Of a stretch of 64,000 nucleotides of DNA, positions 8,965-17,529 are shown in pieces; position 1 is the stretch's first letter, and every line of letters starts with the position of its first letter. Origin of the DNA: Desulforhabdus amnigena (lineage in GTDB: Bacteria > Desulfobacterota > Syntrophobacteria > Syntrophobacterales > Syntrophobacteraceae); contig NZ_BSDR01000001.1 of the NCBI RefSeq assembly GCF_027925305.1, positions 337,001 through 401,000 of the forward strand, written 5' to 3'. The notes beneath the pieces were generated by a model. That model saw only the letters and a list, made by a program, of their open reading frames with translations. It had not been told where the DNA came from and did no database searches. The translations under genes were made by a program, and so were the position numbers.

Positions 8965-9582
8965 TCATATGCCTCTTCTGGATGGATGGGGTGTGGACTT
9001 TGCCCAATCACAGAGAACTTTGACATCCACCACATGTGCGAACCCAAATGCCAGATTCTTCAACGAAGCGAGATGAAGTTCCTCGTTCACGGTCGCAGTC
9101 CCATCGGCCACAAATAAAACCCGATAGTCACGGACAAAAGCATCTCTCGCGGTCGTTTCACAACAGCAGTTGGTGAGCACGCCCGTGACAATCAGGTCCT
9201 CTATACCATTTTCGTTCAGCCACGCATCCAGGTTTGTTCCGTGAAAAGCGCTGTAGCGGGTTTTATCAAAGATCGGTTCACCTGGTCTCGGGTGGAATTC
9301 TTTTATCAATTCCCACTCAGGATCGCCGTATCTGATGACATCCCCCCACCACCGAGCGAGCATCCCGCCATCCACCTTGGGGTCTTGGTGGCCGTGTCGG
9401 GTATATGCAATCTTCATTTCCGCCGTTCGGCACGCACTGAGCAAGCTGAGCACATTTTTCAAAATGGGTCGCGCGACTCCTTCAAAATACCGCTGCATAT
9501 CGATGACAAGCAGGGCTGTCTTGCCCGTGGATGGTAACGCCTCTCGAACGTTGTATGCTTTGATTGCTTCCAGGTAGTCCAT
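8965..9582 (-). CDS. Isochorismatase-family cysteine hydrolase
   Basis: A 205-residue protein of the nicotinamidase/isochorismatase fold. The catalytic triad is visible as Asp in LLVIDMQRYF, Lys in FDKTRYSAF and Cys in the VTGVLTNCCCETTARDA segment with its cis-peptide-like turn. The substrate cannot be told from sequence. ATG 9582 has GAGG 8 bases upstream; a GTG at 9591 is possible. It directly follows the Asp/Glu racemase gene, so the two probably handle a related amide or amino-acid derivative. Confidence 0.88.
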   Translation of the reverse strand: MDYLEAIKAYNVREALPSTGKTALLVIDMQRYFEGVARPILKNVLSLLSACRTAEMKIAYTRHGHQDPKVDGGMLARWWGDVIRYGDPEWELIKEFHPRPGEPIFDKTRYSAFHGTNLDAWLNENGIEDLIVTGVLTNCCCETTARDAFVRDYRVLFVADGTATVNEELHLASLKNLAFGFAHVVDVKVLCDWAKSTPHPSRRGI

Positions 9583-9592
9583 CTCGCGCACC

Positions 9593-10285
9593 TCAACTCA
9601 GGGCGTAATCCACCGCCCGAAGCGCATGGATCTTAGTCGTATCGAAAAGAGGAACCGAGCTGTCTTCATCGCCGATCAGCATAGGGATCTCCGTACAACC
9701 AAGGATGATCCCTTGGGCTCCACGTACGATCAATTCATCGATCACAGCCTTGAATTCATTTTTCGAAGTCGGCTTGACTACCCCTTTGCACAGTTCATTG
9801 AAGATCACGTCATTAATCACTCCGCGCTTTTCATCGGGAGGGATGAGGACCGACAGTCCGAATTTTTCAGCCAAACGCTTTTTGTAGAAGTCTTCCTCCA
9901 TGGTATAACGAGTCCCAAGCAGACCGACCGTGCTCATGCCATTCCCGACAATCTCCTCGCCTGCGGCATCTGCGATGTGGATGAAGGGAACTCTGATTGC
10001 GCTTTCGATCCTGTCGGCAATCTTGTGAACGGTATTGGTACAAAGGAGGACGAGATCAGCACCACCAGTCTCAAGAGTCCTGGCGATCCCCGCAACGTGG
10101 CCGCCGATTTCGTCCCACCTTCCATCTCGCATCAGGCTTTCTACTTCACCAAAATCAACCGAATACATCAATATCTTGCCGGAATGGAGTCCTCCAAGCC
10201 TGCGGCTGACTTCCTGGTTGATGATTCGATAGTATTCAACCGTTGATTCCCACGACATGCCGCCGATTAAACCGATGGTTTTCAT
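9593..10285 (-). CDS. Aspartate/glutamate racemase family protein
   Basis: A 230-residue protein with the N-terminal IGLIGGMSWEST motif and the two catalytic cysteines of the cofactor-independent racemases in LLCTNTVHK and ILGCTEIPML. The start MKTIGLIGG at 10285 has AAAGGAGG about 11 bases upstream; a longer frame adds a charged tail not seen in the family. It would interconvert L- and D-aspartate or glutamate (or a related substrate such as a hydantoin) in the cytoplasm. It is first in a two-gene operon with the isochorismatase-family hydrolase. Confidence 0.88.
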   Translation of the reverse strand: MKTIGLIGGMSWESTVEYYRIINQEVSRRLGGLHSGKILMYSVDFGEVESLMRDGRWDEIGGHVAGIARTLETGGADLVLLCTNTVHKIADRIESAIRVPFIHIADAAGEEIVGNGMSTVGLLGTRYTMEEDFYKKRLAEKFGLSVLIPPDEKRGVINDVIFNELCKGVVKPTSKNEFKAVIDELIVRGAQGIILGCTEIPMLIGDEDSSVPLFDTTKIHALRAVDYALS

Positions 10286-10692
10286 GCCTGCTACAGCCTC
10301 CTTTGAACGTTTCTTTTCAAACCATTTCACTGTTCATCCCGGTCTTGTTCCGTTCGCCTTCTTGTTATACTCTCTAATGGTTGGCGGTCAAAATGAATCT
10401 GCCGCTTTTCCGTGGTACAATCGCTTCCGAGGGGTATCCGGAAAATTTCTTCGTTCCCAATGAAAAATACAACCTCTCTTATTTCTCAGAGTGTCTGTTT
10501 ATCTGATCATCGAAATTGAAGTAAAAAATAATGAAGTTTGACAGTATCGATCAAATTCAGACATGCTTCCGGTCAGATGAATATCGCCATCTTACACCAC
10601 TGAGAGAGCGATCAACGGTGTCCAGGTCGATCATTGTTGAGGGTTCCACGGTATGTGAATTGGAGTAAGTTTTCAGCAGGAGGATTGCGGCT
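10286..10692. other. Divergent intergenic region, no gene seen
   Basis: This 407-base AT-rich gap between the minus-strand racemase and the plus-strand tRNA-binding protein should hold both promoters; none is clear enough to mark. Confidence 0.5.
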
Positions 10693-11052
10693 ATGTCTCA
10701 GGAGATCAAGCCTGTTGTCAGTAAAGAAGAGGTTTTTGATAAGCTGGAGATTCGGGTTGGAAGAGTCATCGATGTGGAAAGGGAACCGTCTGCTCCGAAG
10801 CCAAGCTACAAGATGCTCATTGATTTCGGTAAGTTCGGCAGGCGTGTCAGTGTCGGGCGTTTCACGCAGCATCCCATTGAAGAGGTAAAGGGTAGGCTGG
10901 TACTCGGAGTGCTGAATTTTGAACCCAGGCCGATTGGAAATGTTACCTCTGAGGTTTTGGTCTTGGGGGTGCAGTTCCCGAAAGCGGAGAGCGGCGAGGC
11001 GACTTTCGTTTCACCCCTTGCCAATGCTAAAGTTGGAAGCAAACTGTTTTAA
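10693..11052 (+). CDS. tRNA-binding domain protein (CsaA/EMAP-II type)
   Basis: A 119-residue single-domain OB-fold protein: FDKLEIRVGRVIDVE near the start, KPSYKMLIDFG, then NFEPRPIGNVTSEVLVLGV and a KVGSKLF end, the usual pattern of stand-alone tRNA-binding domains such as CsaA. Here QHPIEEVKGRLVLGV stands in the segment after the second strand. CsaA-type proteins bind tRNA or act as chaperones; the role here is unknown. AGGAGG lies about 8 bases before the ATG. Confidence 0.85.
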   Translation: MSQEIKPVVSKEEVFDKLEIRVGRVIDVEREPSAPKPSYKMLIDFGKFGRRVSVGRFTQHPIEEVKGRLVLGVLNFEPRPIGNVTSEVLVLGVQFPKAESGEATFVSPLANAKVGSKLF

Positions 11053-11178
11053 GCGGCACAGGAAATAGGTGCGAAGGATCACGCCAAGGACATTGAAAGG
11101 ATGGCGGTTGTGAGTGATCGGACCTGGATCAAGGCCTGGTTGAAGGTTGGCGGATCCTTCACTCTCTACAAAGAGTGA
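11053..11178 (+). pseudogene. C-terminal fragment of a SpoIIAA-like (STAS-fold) protein
   Basis: Directly after, and in frame with, the stop of the tRNA-binding gene, 41 codons read through to TGA. They contain HAKDIERMAVVSDRTWIKAW, typical of the C-terminal half of the small SpoIIAA-like/DUF3478 proteins (xxDIERMAxVGDKxW). There is no start codon or ribosome binding site, and the N-terminal half is gone, so this is a remnant left by a deletion. Confidence 0.6.
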
Positions 11179-11196
11179 TACAAAATGAGCCGGCGA

Positions 11197-12639
11197 TCAG
11201 AGAGCATTTTTATCTGTCAACCGATGCCTTCCACGACTGATAGACAGTAGCACTCCAAGGCAGCAGAAGACGGCGAAAGCCGCAAGTCCAACCCGTAAAC
11301 TTGACAGAAACACCGGCAGAGTCGTCTGCGTGATGATCGCCTCCCCCATGAAAAGCGAGAAGACCAAGGCCACGGTGGTCAGGCTGACGGCCATGCCCAA
11401 AGTTCGCATGGCTCCGATCATGCCCGAGGCCACGCCGAACCGGCGTCGTTCCACACTTCCCATGATGGCCGTGGAATTTGGGGTGATGAAGATTCCAAAG
11501 CCTGTGCCGATAAGGATCAGCTCCAGCGACAGGATCCACAGCGGAGTGTCTGCATTGATGGTCACGGCGGCCAGAATAAGTCCCGTGAAGCTTGTCAACA
11601 TGCCCACCGTGGCCAGTTTCGCCGGTTCGAACCGGTCGGACAGACGCCCTGCTACAGGTGAAGCAATCACCTGCATCACTGGTTGGACCAGGAGCACAAG
11701 TCCGGCTTTCCTGGGTGAAAATCCTTTAGCATACTGCAGATAAAGGCTCATGAGAAAGGTAATGCCAAACGTGGCGGCATAGTTTCCCATGGCTGCGAGG
11801 CAGCTCATAGTGAAAAAGCGGTTGCCCCAAAGTAGGGACACATCCAGGAGTGGACTTTCCAACCGGCTCTCCATGTGGAGAAAAAAGGCCAACCCCATAA
11901 GCCCGGCTGCGATGATAGATGGTCCCAAGGGCACTTCCCTGATATGGGCGGCGCCGAGCATGATGAGCCCCACGCTTATGCCGTAGGCGAGGCTTCCTTG
12001 CCAGTCCATGCGTTCACTGGAAGACTCCTGTGCTGTCTCCTTCATGCCCCAAAAACATGTGGCAGTGGCTGAAAGACCTAGGGGGGCCGACATGAGGAAG
12101 ACGCTGCGCCAGCTGAAATGGCTCGTGACATATCCACCAATGACCGGTCCCATGGAAAGCCCTGCGTAGGTACAGGCCGAGACAATGCCGATCTTGCGAC
12201 CCCGATGCTCCGGCGGATAGGCGTCAGCCACCAGGGCAAGACTCCCCGCAAGGAACATGGCCGCCCCTATACCTTGAAAAAAACGTTGGATCATGGTCAT
12301 TTCAATGCTCTGGGTGAATCCGAGCGAAAATGTCAGTGCAGTGAAAACAGCAAGGCCGCACAGGAATACCTTGCGCCGGCCCACAATATCGCCCAACCGG
12401 CCGAAAGTGAGCATTGTCATGGCGAGGGAGAGGGCATAGAGTTGCTCTACCAGCCCAAGCTGGACGGCCGAAGCCTGAAAGTCGCGGCCGAGGGAAGGCA
12501 GCGCCACGCCTACGGCGGTGAGCATGAACGGGGCCATGAACTGTGCAATGCAGACAGGAACGAGTATCATGGCCGTCGAACCGGTCTTTATGTCATTCAC
12601 TTGTATAGCTTTCCCGGTGAGCCTGGCGAGATGTAACAC
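11197..12639 (-). CDS. MFS drug/metabolite efflux transporter (DHA2-like, 14 helices)
   Basis: 480 residues, strongly hydrophobic throughout. GRLGDIVGRRKVFLCG after the second helix is the MFS motif A, and GPVIGGYVTSHFSWRSVF matches the antiporter motif C region. The length and the extra central helices fit the 14-helix DHA2 group (EmrB/QacA type). The start is uncertain; the ATG at 12639 lacks a good ribosome binding site and Met24 (12570) is an alternative. It has no membrane-fusion partner next to it, so it probably pumps across the inner membrane only. Confidence 0.87.
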   Translation of the reverse strand: MLHLARLTGKAIQVNDIKTGSTAMILVPVCIAQFMAPFMLTAVGVALPSLGRDFQASAVQLGLVEQLYALSLAMTMLTFGRLGDIVGRRKVFLCGLAVFTALTFSLGFTQSIEMTMIQRFFQGIGAAMFLAGSLALVADAYPPEHRGRKIGIVSACTYAGLSMGPVIGGYVTSHFSWRSVFLMSAPLGLSATATCFWGMKETAQESSSERMDWQGSLAYGISVGLIMLGAAHIREVPLGPSIIAAGLMGLAFFLHMESRLESPLLDVSLLWGNRFFTMSCLAAMGNYAATFGITFLMSLYLQYAKGFSPRKAGLVLLVQPVMQVIASPVAGRLSDRFEPAKLATVGMLTSFTGLILAAVTINADTPLWILSLELILIGTGFGIFITPNSTAIMGSVERRRFGVASGMIGAMRTLGMAVSLTTVALVFSLFMGEAIITQTTLPVFLSSLRVGLAAFAVFCCLGVLLSISRGRHRLTDKNAL

Positions 12640-12645
12640 AGGCTT

Positions 12646-13053
12646 TTGTATGTCGATGATACTGAATAATACGGAATAATCCGGTACTCCTGAATTGCCA
12701 ATAACTTATCCGGAAGCTTGCCCATGGTCTGGGAGAGAATGATCTTGTTGACGCCCGCATGGCCGGCCATGATGAGCTCGCATTTTGTCTCCTGAATCAA
12801 ATGGTAGATGGCCGGGATACCCCGGCAAGTGATATCCTTGAAGCCATCCCCGCCGCCTGTCAGCATTTTCGAAGGGATGTGAGTGATTTTCAGGCTTGTT
12901 TCCCGCCTTCCAGGGCCTTGACATGGCATGGCAAAGCTCTCTATACAACGGATCACCACCATTGACAAATTGAATTAGCACGTGAATCTTGCCTCCGCAG
13001 ATCATGTCCATGCGGCAAGCATCATTCTCGGTACCGAAAACAAATTTTTGCAC
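12646..13053 (-). pseudogene. Frameshifted small protein remnant, possibly universal-stress-protein-like
   Basis: Two overlapping frames appear to be pieces of one protein. The first starts MQKFVFGTENDACRMDM and GGKIHVLIQFVNGGD (to about 12950); the second carries KITHIPSKMLTGGGDGFKDI and ELIMAGHAGVNKI with a hydrophobic end. An alternating strand-helix layout with a late small-residue loop recalls UspA-type proteins, but the match is weak. The shift of frame near 12940 argues for decay. Confidence 0.35.
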
Positions 13054-13111
13054 CAGAGTTCCCTATCTATTGGGAAAAACGATCATAATGCTTCCTCTGA
13101 GGAGTATCAAA

Positions 13112-13747
13112 ATGGGCACCGACAAATGGAATTTTGGTAAAGAGGCGGCCTCATGGGACAAGAACCCGGGTCGAGTCAAGCTGGCAGATGATGTCGCCCG
13201 GGCCATATCAGATGAAAAAATATTGACTCCCGATATGGATGTTCTGGACTTCGGGTGCGGGACGGGGCTTCTCGCTCTCCGACTGCGCCCCCAGGTGCGC
13301 TCTATAACAGGAGTGGACAGTTCGCAAGGAATGCTTGATGTCTTCAACAAAAAAATCGTGGCCGGGAACCTGACCGGTATCAAAACTCAATGCCTGGATT
13401 TTGAGAAGGGCGATGTTTTGGAAGGAACTTATGGTTTGATCGTCTGCAGTATGACTCTCCACCACGTGAGAAAAATAAAACCTCTCCTTGATCAATTCTA
13501 TAAGATCGTATCTCCTCAAGGCTATCTTTGCATTGCAGATCTGGATCCCGATGACGGTCAGTTCCATGGAGACAACGACACGGTATTCCACTGCGGGTTT
13601 GATCGAACGGAGCTGCGTCGTTCTCTTATGGATGCCGGCTTTGATGACATCACAGATCGGACGGCGGCAAACATGACAAAACCGGTTGCAGATGGATCGA
13701 TGCGCTCTTTTAGTGTATTTCTCATGACCGGACGGAAGAGACCATGA
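13112..13747 (+). CDS. Class I SAM-dependent methyltransferase
   Basis: 211 residues of the Rossmann methyltransferase fold. Motif I is VLDFGCGTGLLAL, the acidic end of strand 2 is SITGVDSSQGML, motif post-II is QCLDFEKGD, and SMTLHHV follows. The start at 13112 has GAGGAG 8 bases upstream. The family includes many small-molecule and quinone methyltransferases; the substrate is unknown. It seems monocistronic. Confidence 0.88.
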   Translation: MGTDKWNFGKEAASWDKNPGRVKLADDVARAISDEKILTPDMDVLDFGCGTGLLALRLRPQVRSITGVDSSQGMLDVFNKKIVAGNLTGIKTQCLDFEKGDVLEGTYGLIVCSMTLHHVRKIKPLLDQFYKIVSPQGYLCIADLDPDDGQFHGDNDTVFHCGFDRTELRRSLMDAGFDDITDRTAANMTKPVADGSMRSFSVFLMTGRKRP

Positions 13748-13839
13748 TCAAAGTGAAGGCGGTTCAAGGAATTTGTTGGCAAAATCAGATGAGAGCTTTT
13801 CAAGTAGGATGTGAATAGAGAAGTTGCATAAAGATTTTA

Positions 13840-13953
13840 AGAGCCTATCCGAAAACCTACCTCGGCAGCGGACACCCCCCTTTAATTCCCCCCTCGAGGG
13901 GGGGACTAAAGGGGGTGTCGCAAAGTCCACAAGTGGTTTCCGGATAGGTTCTA
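13840..13953 (+). repeat. MITE-like palindromic repeat, copy 1
   Basis: About 114 bp with terminal inverted repeats AGAGCCTATCCGAAAACC and the complement of AGAACCTATCCGGAAACC, and an inner palindrome of C-runs and G-runs around CTCGAG. A second copy in opposite orientation lies at 35857-35968 with about 90% identity by eye. It contains no gene. It sits just before a small hypothetical gene and extends that gene's reading frame upstream, which is an artefact. Confidence 0.85.
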
Positions 13954-13985
13954 AGTCGATCATTGGACGAAAAAATGGAGGAAGA

Positions 13986-14237
13986 ATGGCAAATTTGCCG
14001 GGTTCAGAAGAGATATCAGTGTTGATCAGGGCTATCCTTGAACCAGCGATGGCCGGTGGAATGCCGGAAGAACGGGCGAAAGCGATTTATGAAGATATTT
14101 TGAGCAGTATTGCGAATCTGGAAGAGCTGGAGGATGGCAGGACGGTCTTTCAGTGGCTTGCCGATGACATCCTGCTGAGGTTTTGCCCGATTTTTCAGGA
14201 TAAGTACAATGCCAGGCAGAAAAGAACAAAGCATTGA
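13986..14237 (+). CDS. Small hypothetical protein
   Basis: 83 residues, acidic and helical, beginning MANLPGSEEISVLIRAIL. The ATG at 13986 has GGAGGA just upstream. The frame can be extended to 13824, but that part is the MITE-like repeat, so the short form is preferred. I do not recognise a family. It stands alone before the enoyl-CoA hydratase gene, 152 bases away. Confidence 0.6.
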   Translation: MANLPGSEEISVLIRAILEPAMAGGMPEERAKAIYEDILSSIANLEELEDGRTVFQWLADDILLRFCPIFQDKYNARQKRTKH

Positions 14238-14389
14238 ACGGGGAGTTTCAAGAGTATTTTTTTAAAACAGAAACCCTGTTTGAATGATTTGAGCCCTTGC
14301 AGCTTCACCGGGCGCTAATGTATTTTGAAAATGATAGTGATGGACCAACGGAGAATCTTTGAACAACTTCAAAAAATGAGGAGTGTTTC

Positions 14390-15169
14390 ATGAGCTACGA
14401 ACAGGTACTGGTCAATGTCGGTGATGATTTTGTTGGCGAACTCACTCTGAACCGTCCTCAGCAGCTTAACACCTTCAATACTCCGCTTGCGGAAGAACTC
14501 CAAGCAGCTTTACTGGATCTCGATTCCAACCCACAGGTTCGCGTCATCCTGCTCAAAGGGGCAGGTAAGGCTTTCTGTGCGGGAATCGACGTCAACGAAC
14601 TCTTCGGCAAAAGCACCATGGAATACCGGGCGTGGATCGAGCGCATGGAGACGCCTTTGATCACAATCAGCCAGTTGAAGAAACCCGTCATAGCTCAGGT
14701 TCACGGTGTGGCTGCCGCCAATGGGGCGGGGCTCCTCGCTGCGGCGGACCTGGCCATTGCCGCCGAGGGTTTTCGCATGGGGTTGACGGCCATCAATGTC
14801 GGTCTGAACTGCATCGGCCCGGTTGTTCCCGTCATGCGGTCCGTGGGCAGGAAACGCGCTCTGGAACTCCTCTTGTATGGAGAATTGATCAGTGCTGAGA
14901 AGGCGTTGGAAATGGGACTCATCAACAAAATTGTGCCGGCAGCCGATCTTGACAGCGAAGCACGAAAGTGGGCGGCCAACCTGGCTGCTAAGAGTCCCAT
15001 TGCCGTGCAAATCAGCAAACAGGCTTTCTATACGGCTTCCGATATGGACTACTACAAGGCATTCAGCTATATGAATGAAGCCTTTGCCCGACTCTGTTCG
15101 ACGGAAGATGCCAAGGAGGGGGTGCAGGCTTTTCTGGAGAAGCGCACACCTGTCTGGAAAGAAAAATAG
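14390..15169 (+). CDS. Enoyl-CoA hydratase/isomerase family protein
   Basis: 259 residues of the crotonase fold. The oxyanion-hole segments are GAGKAFCAGIDVNELF and QVHGVAAANGAGLLAAADLA. The usual hydratase glutamates are not obvious at both positions (the second region reads GLNCIGPVVPVMRSVG), so it may be an isomerase, hydrolase or other crotonase rather than a true hydratase. AGGAG lies close before the ATG. There is no beta-oxidation neighbour; it probably acts on an acyl-CoA in the cytoplasm. Confidence 0.85.
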   Translation: MSYEQVLVNVGDDFVGELTLNRPQQLNTFNTPLAEELQAALLDLDSNPQVRVILLKGAGKAFCAGIDVNELFGKSTMEYRAWIERMETPLITISQLKKPVIAQVHGVAAANGAGLLAAADLAIAAEGFRMGLTAINVGLNCIGPVVPVMRSVGRKRALELLLYGELISAEKALEMGLINKIVPAADLDSEARKWAANLAAKSPIAVQISKQAFYTASDMDYYKAFSYMNEAFARLCSTEDAKEGVQAFLEKRTPVWKEK

Positions 15170-15223
15170 GCAGCATTTAGCGAGGACCTGGTCCCTTCGC
15201 GAAATTGTTAGACAAGGATTTGC

Positions 15224-15868
15224 ATGACGGTAAGGAAATTGTCAGCTAAACAATTGGATGCCATTGAAGAACGTTTCAATGCGGGAAGAGTGAGCGATAA
15301 GGATGTTGAGCGCCTGATCTTTACGGTGCGCAGTTTTCTTGACGAGAAGGCAGAAAAGCTTGAACGCAGGGCCGGGCATACCCCTGCAGGCAGGGAGGGA
15401 ACGGAGAAAGCGTCCTCCGGTTTGAGCCCGGGCATTCATGTGGAAGTTTTTACGGATGGAGCATGCGAAGGCAATCCAGGTCCCGGTGGATGGGGAGCTG
15501 TGGTGAGAATGGAGGGAGAGGAAAGAGAATTGTCAGGCGGGGAACGCAACACTACCAACAACCGCATGGAACTGAGTGCCGCCATAGAGGCTCTGAAAAC
15601 CCTGCCGGACTGCGCCGGCGTGGTTCTCACGACGGACTCCCAGTACGTCCAGAAGGGCATCACTGAATGGATTCGCAACTGGAAGAAGAATGGCTGGAAA
15701 AATGCGTCCAAACAACCGGTCAAGAATGCCGACCTCTGGATCGAGCTCGATGCACTCAACCAGAAGCACACGATCGAATGGCGTTGGGTGAGGGGACACG
15801 CAGGGCATCCCGAAAACGAGCGCTGCGATGAGTTGGCCAGAAAAGCCATTGGGCGACTCTTTCTGTGA
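15224..15868 (+). CDS. rnhA: Ribonuclease HI with N-terminal extension
   Basis: 214 residues. The C-terminal 145 are a standard RNase [21 protein letters not shown] (first Asp), [10 protein letters not shown] (Glu), TTDSQYV (Asp), [20 protein letters not shown] with the flexible His and last Asp. It cleaves RNA in RNA-DNA hybrids. The first 70 residues ([19 protein letters not shown] and a charged helix) are not part of RNase HI and do not look like the usual hybrid-binding domain; they resemble a small helical module of unknown role. Confidence 0.92.
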   Translation: MTVRKLSAKQLDAIEERFNAGRVSDKDVERLIFTVRSFLDEKAEKLERRAGHTPAGREGTEKASSGLSPGIHVEVFTDGACEGNPGPGGWGAVVRMEGEERELSGGERNTTNNRMELSAAIEALKTLPDCAGVVLTTDSQYVQKGITEWIRNWKKNGWKNASKQPVKNADLWIELDALNQKHTIEWRWVRGHAGHPENERCDELARKAIGRLFL

Positions 15869-15956
15869 TGCCGGTAAATTGAATTTTTCTCATCATCAGT
15901 GCTTTCCCAATGCCCCCCGATCCAGGTCTTCTCGCCCCCTGAAAAAGAGCATTTCA

Positions 15957-16080
15957 GCAACGAAGGTTCGAGAATAATGAGGGGGCTTATCATGGGGGGA
16001 AAGTTATTTTCCTGCCCACTGCAGTTTCCCGGTGGAATCGCACGTGGTCGGTGCCCGGCTTTTGCCCCCAGGTAGAAATT
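15957..16080 (+). repeat. Degenerate dispersed repeat (copy A)
   Basis: The segment starting AACGAAGGTTC and holding TTTTCCTGCCCACTGCAGT resembles the one at about 21115-21230. Similarity is patchy, so only a relic family is claimed. It lies in the 376-base gap before the sulfite reductase gene, where no coding frame is seen. Confidence 0.4.
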
Positions 16081-16244
16081 TCGTTGTTGTGATAAAGAGA
16101 GTTGTCTTTTGCATTATTGCGCTAAACGGGATTGACCACAGGGGGAGATGACCTTAATGTTTAGCGATAAGTGACTTTTGTCCTATTACGAGTGTATGGT
16201 TCTGACATTTGACCCTTCCCATTTGATTTCGAGAGGAGGATATT

Positions 16245-16898
16245 ATGGCCGAGACTCCAAAGGGAGCCATTCTGCAGAGAGACAAAACAACTTACGCCAT
16301 TGTACCGAGAACCCCCGTGGGGCTGGTGAGTCCTGAAATCCTGGAAAATATTTCCAAGGTCGTGCGCAAGTACGAGATTCCCATCATCAAGATCACTTCC
16401 GGCCAGCGCATGGCGTTGGTAGGACTCAAGGCGGACCAGGTGGATGCCGTGTGGAAAGATCTCCAGATGGATGTTGGAAAGGCCACAGAACTCTGTGTGC
16501 ATTATGCTCAGGCATGCCCGGGAACGGCGGTATGCAAGTTTGGTGTTCAAGATTCCCTCGGCCTTGGCCTGGAACTGGAAAAAATGTATGAAGGGATCGA
16601 TCTGCCCGCTAAGGTGAAGTTCGGCGTTTCGGGCTGCCCGCTTTGTTGCGGAGAGAGCTATGTGCGGGATATCGGCGTCGTGGGGAAAAAGGGTGGATGG
16701 ACTCTGATCATGGGTGGTAACTCGGGCGGACGTCCCCGCATTGGTGATGTCATTGCCGAAGATCTTACCAAAGAACAGGTGATTGACCTGGTGAAGCGCT
16801 GCCTCGAATATTTCAAGGAAAACGGCAAGAAGAAAGAACGTACATCCACTTTTGTGGAACGCGTCGGTATCGATGCGGTTAAAAAGGCCGTGCTGTAG
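16245..16898 (+). CDS. Low-molecular-weight sirohaem protein (assimilatory-type sulfite reductase)
   Basis: 217 residues, AGGAGG 6 bases before the ATG. It is a single nitrite/sulfite reductase module: an N-terminal ferredoxin-like half, then ACPGTAVCKFG (C-x5-C) and SGCPLCCGESYVRD (C-x3-C), the four cysteines that hold the [4Fe-4S] cluster bridged to sirohaem. The size agrees with the small one-sirohaem sulfite reductase of Desulfovibrio vulgaris (about 218 residues). It probably reduces sulfite or handles redox sulfur in the cytoplasm. It is monocistronic with its own terminator. Confidence 0.88.
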   Translation: MAETPKGAILQRDKTTYAIVPRTPVGLVSPEILENISKVVRKYEIPIIKITSGQRMALVGLKADQVDAVWKDLQMDVGKATELCVHYAQACPGTAVCKFGVQDSLGLGLELEKMYEGIDLPAKVKFGVSGCPLCCGESYVRDIGVVGKKGGWTLIMGGNSGGRPRIGDVIAEDLTKEQVIDLVKRCLEYFKENGKKKERTSTFVERVGIDAVKKAVL

Positions 16899-17001
16899 TT
16901 TTTTTATTTTCGAACAAAAAAACAGGTGGTTAAAAAAGTCCTTTTTTATATTTGTACTTCCCTTTGGGAAGCGGTATGAACCGGTCCGCAGGCTTGGATT
17001 A

Positions 17002-17038
17002 CAAAACCCGCTTTCAAAAAAGCGGGTTTTGTGTGTTT
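17002..17038 (+). terminator. Intrinsic terminator after the small sulfite reductase
   Basis: Stem ACAAAACCCGCTT pairing with AAGCGGGTTTTGT over a short A-rich loop, followed by GTGTTT. It is about 100 bases after the stop codon. Confidence 0.75.
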
Positions 17039-17227
17039 AAGCCATTGAATAGGATAATTTATCTCGTCAAAACACCGCTTGAACGGTTCATTCATACAAT
17101 CAATAAGCGGCGAAGTATCATATAATCCTTCTCTGAATCCTCTTTTAGCTCGATATGGTTGGATTCAACCCCTCTTGTCCATATGGACAGAAGATTGGGG
17201 TGAGGGGGAGGTATAGCCGCTGGAAGC

Positions 17228-17503
17228 CTAATAGCTCTTTTGTTTCCCCTGCTGATACCCTCGCTGATAGGCATCTTCTTCGGCTTCCTTGTGCTTCCCG
17301 TAGAGATAACCGCCAGTTGCACCAACAGCCCCTCCAATGGCTGCCCCAAGGCCCGCATCTCCTGCTATGGCCCCGAACAACGCTCCAGCCCCGGCTCCCA
17401 TGGCCCCTCCGCTCAGAGTCCTCTGCTGAGTTGGTGTCATTCCTGCGCATCCGACAACCACAAGACTCATGACCAAAATCGCTACCAACAATATGTTCTT
17501 CAT
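17228..17503 (-). CDS. Glycine-zipper lipoprotein
   Basis: 91 residues. The signal peptide ends in the lipobox VVVGC. Then a glycine zipper (GGAMGAGAGALFGAIAGDAG and GAAIGGAVGATGGYLYG) able to form paired membrane helices, and a short charged tail with YQRGYQQGKQ. AAAGGAGG is 5-6 bases before the ATG at 17503. Such proteins are outer-membrane lipoproteins related to SlyB/Gly-zipper OmpA-like families. It follows the Rap1a/Tai-like gene by 26 bases and is likely cotranscribed. Confidence 0.85.
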   Translation of the reverse strand: MKNILLVAILVMSLVVVGCAGMTPTQQRTLSGGAMGAGAGALFGAIAGDAGLGAAIGGAVGATGGYLYGKHKEAEEDAYQRGYQQGKQKSY

Positions 17504-17529
17504 GGATACCTCCTTTCGAATCCTTGAAA

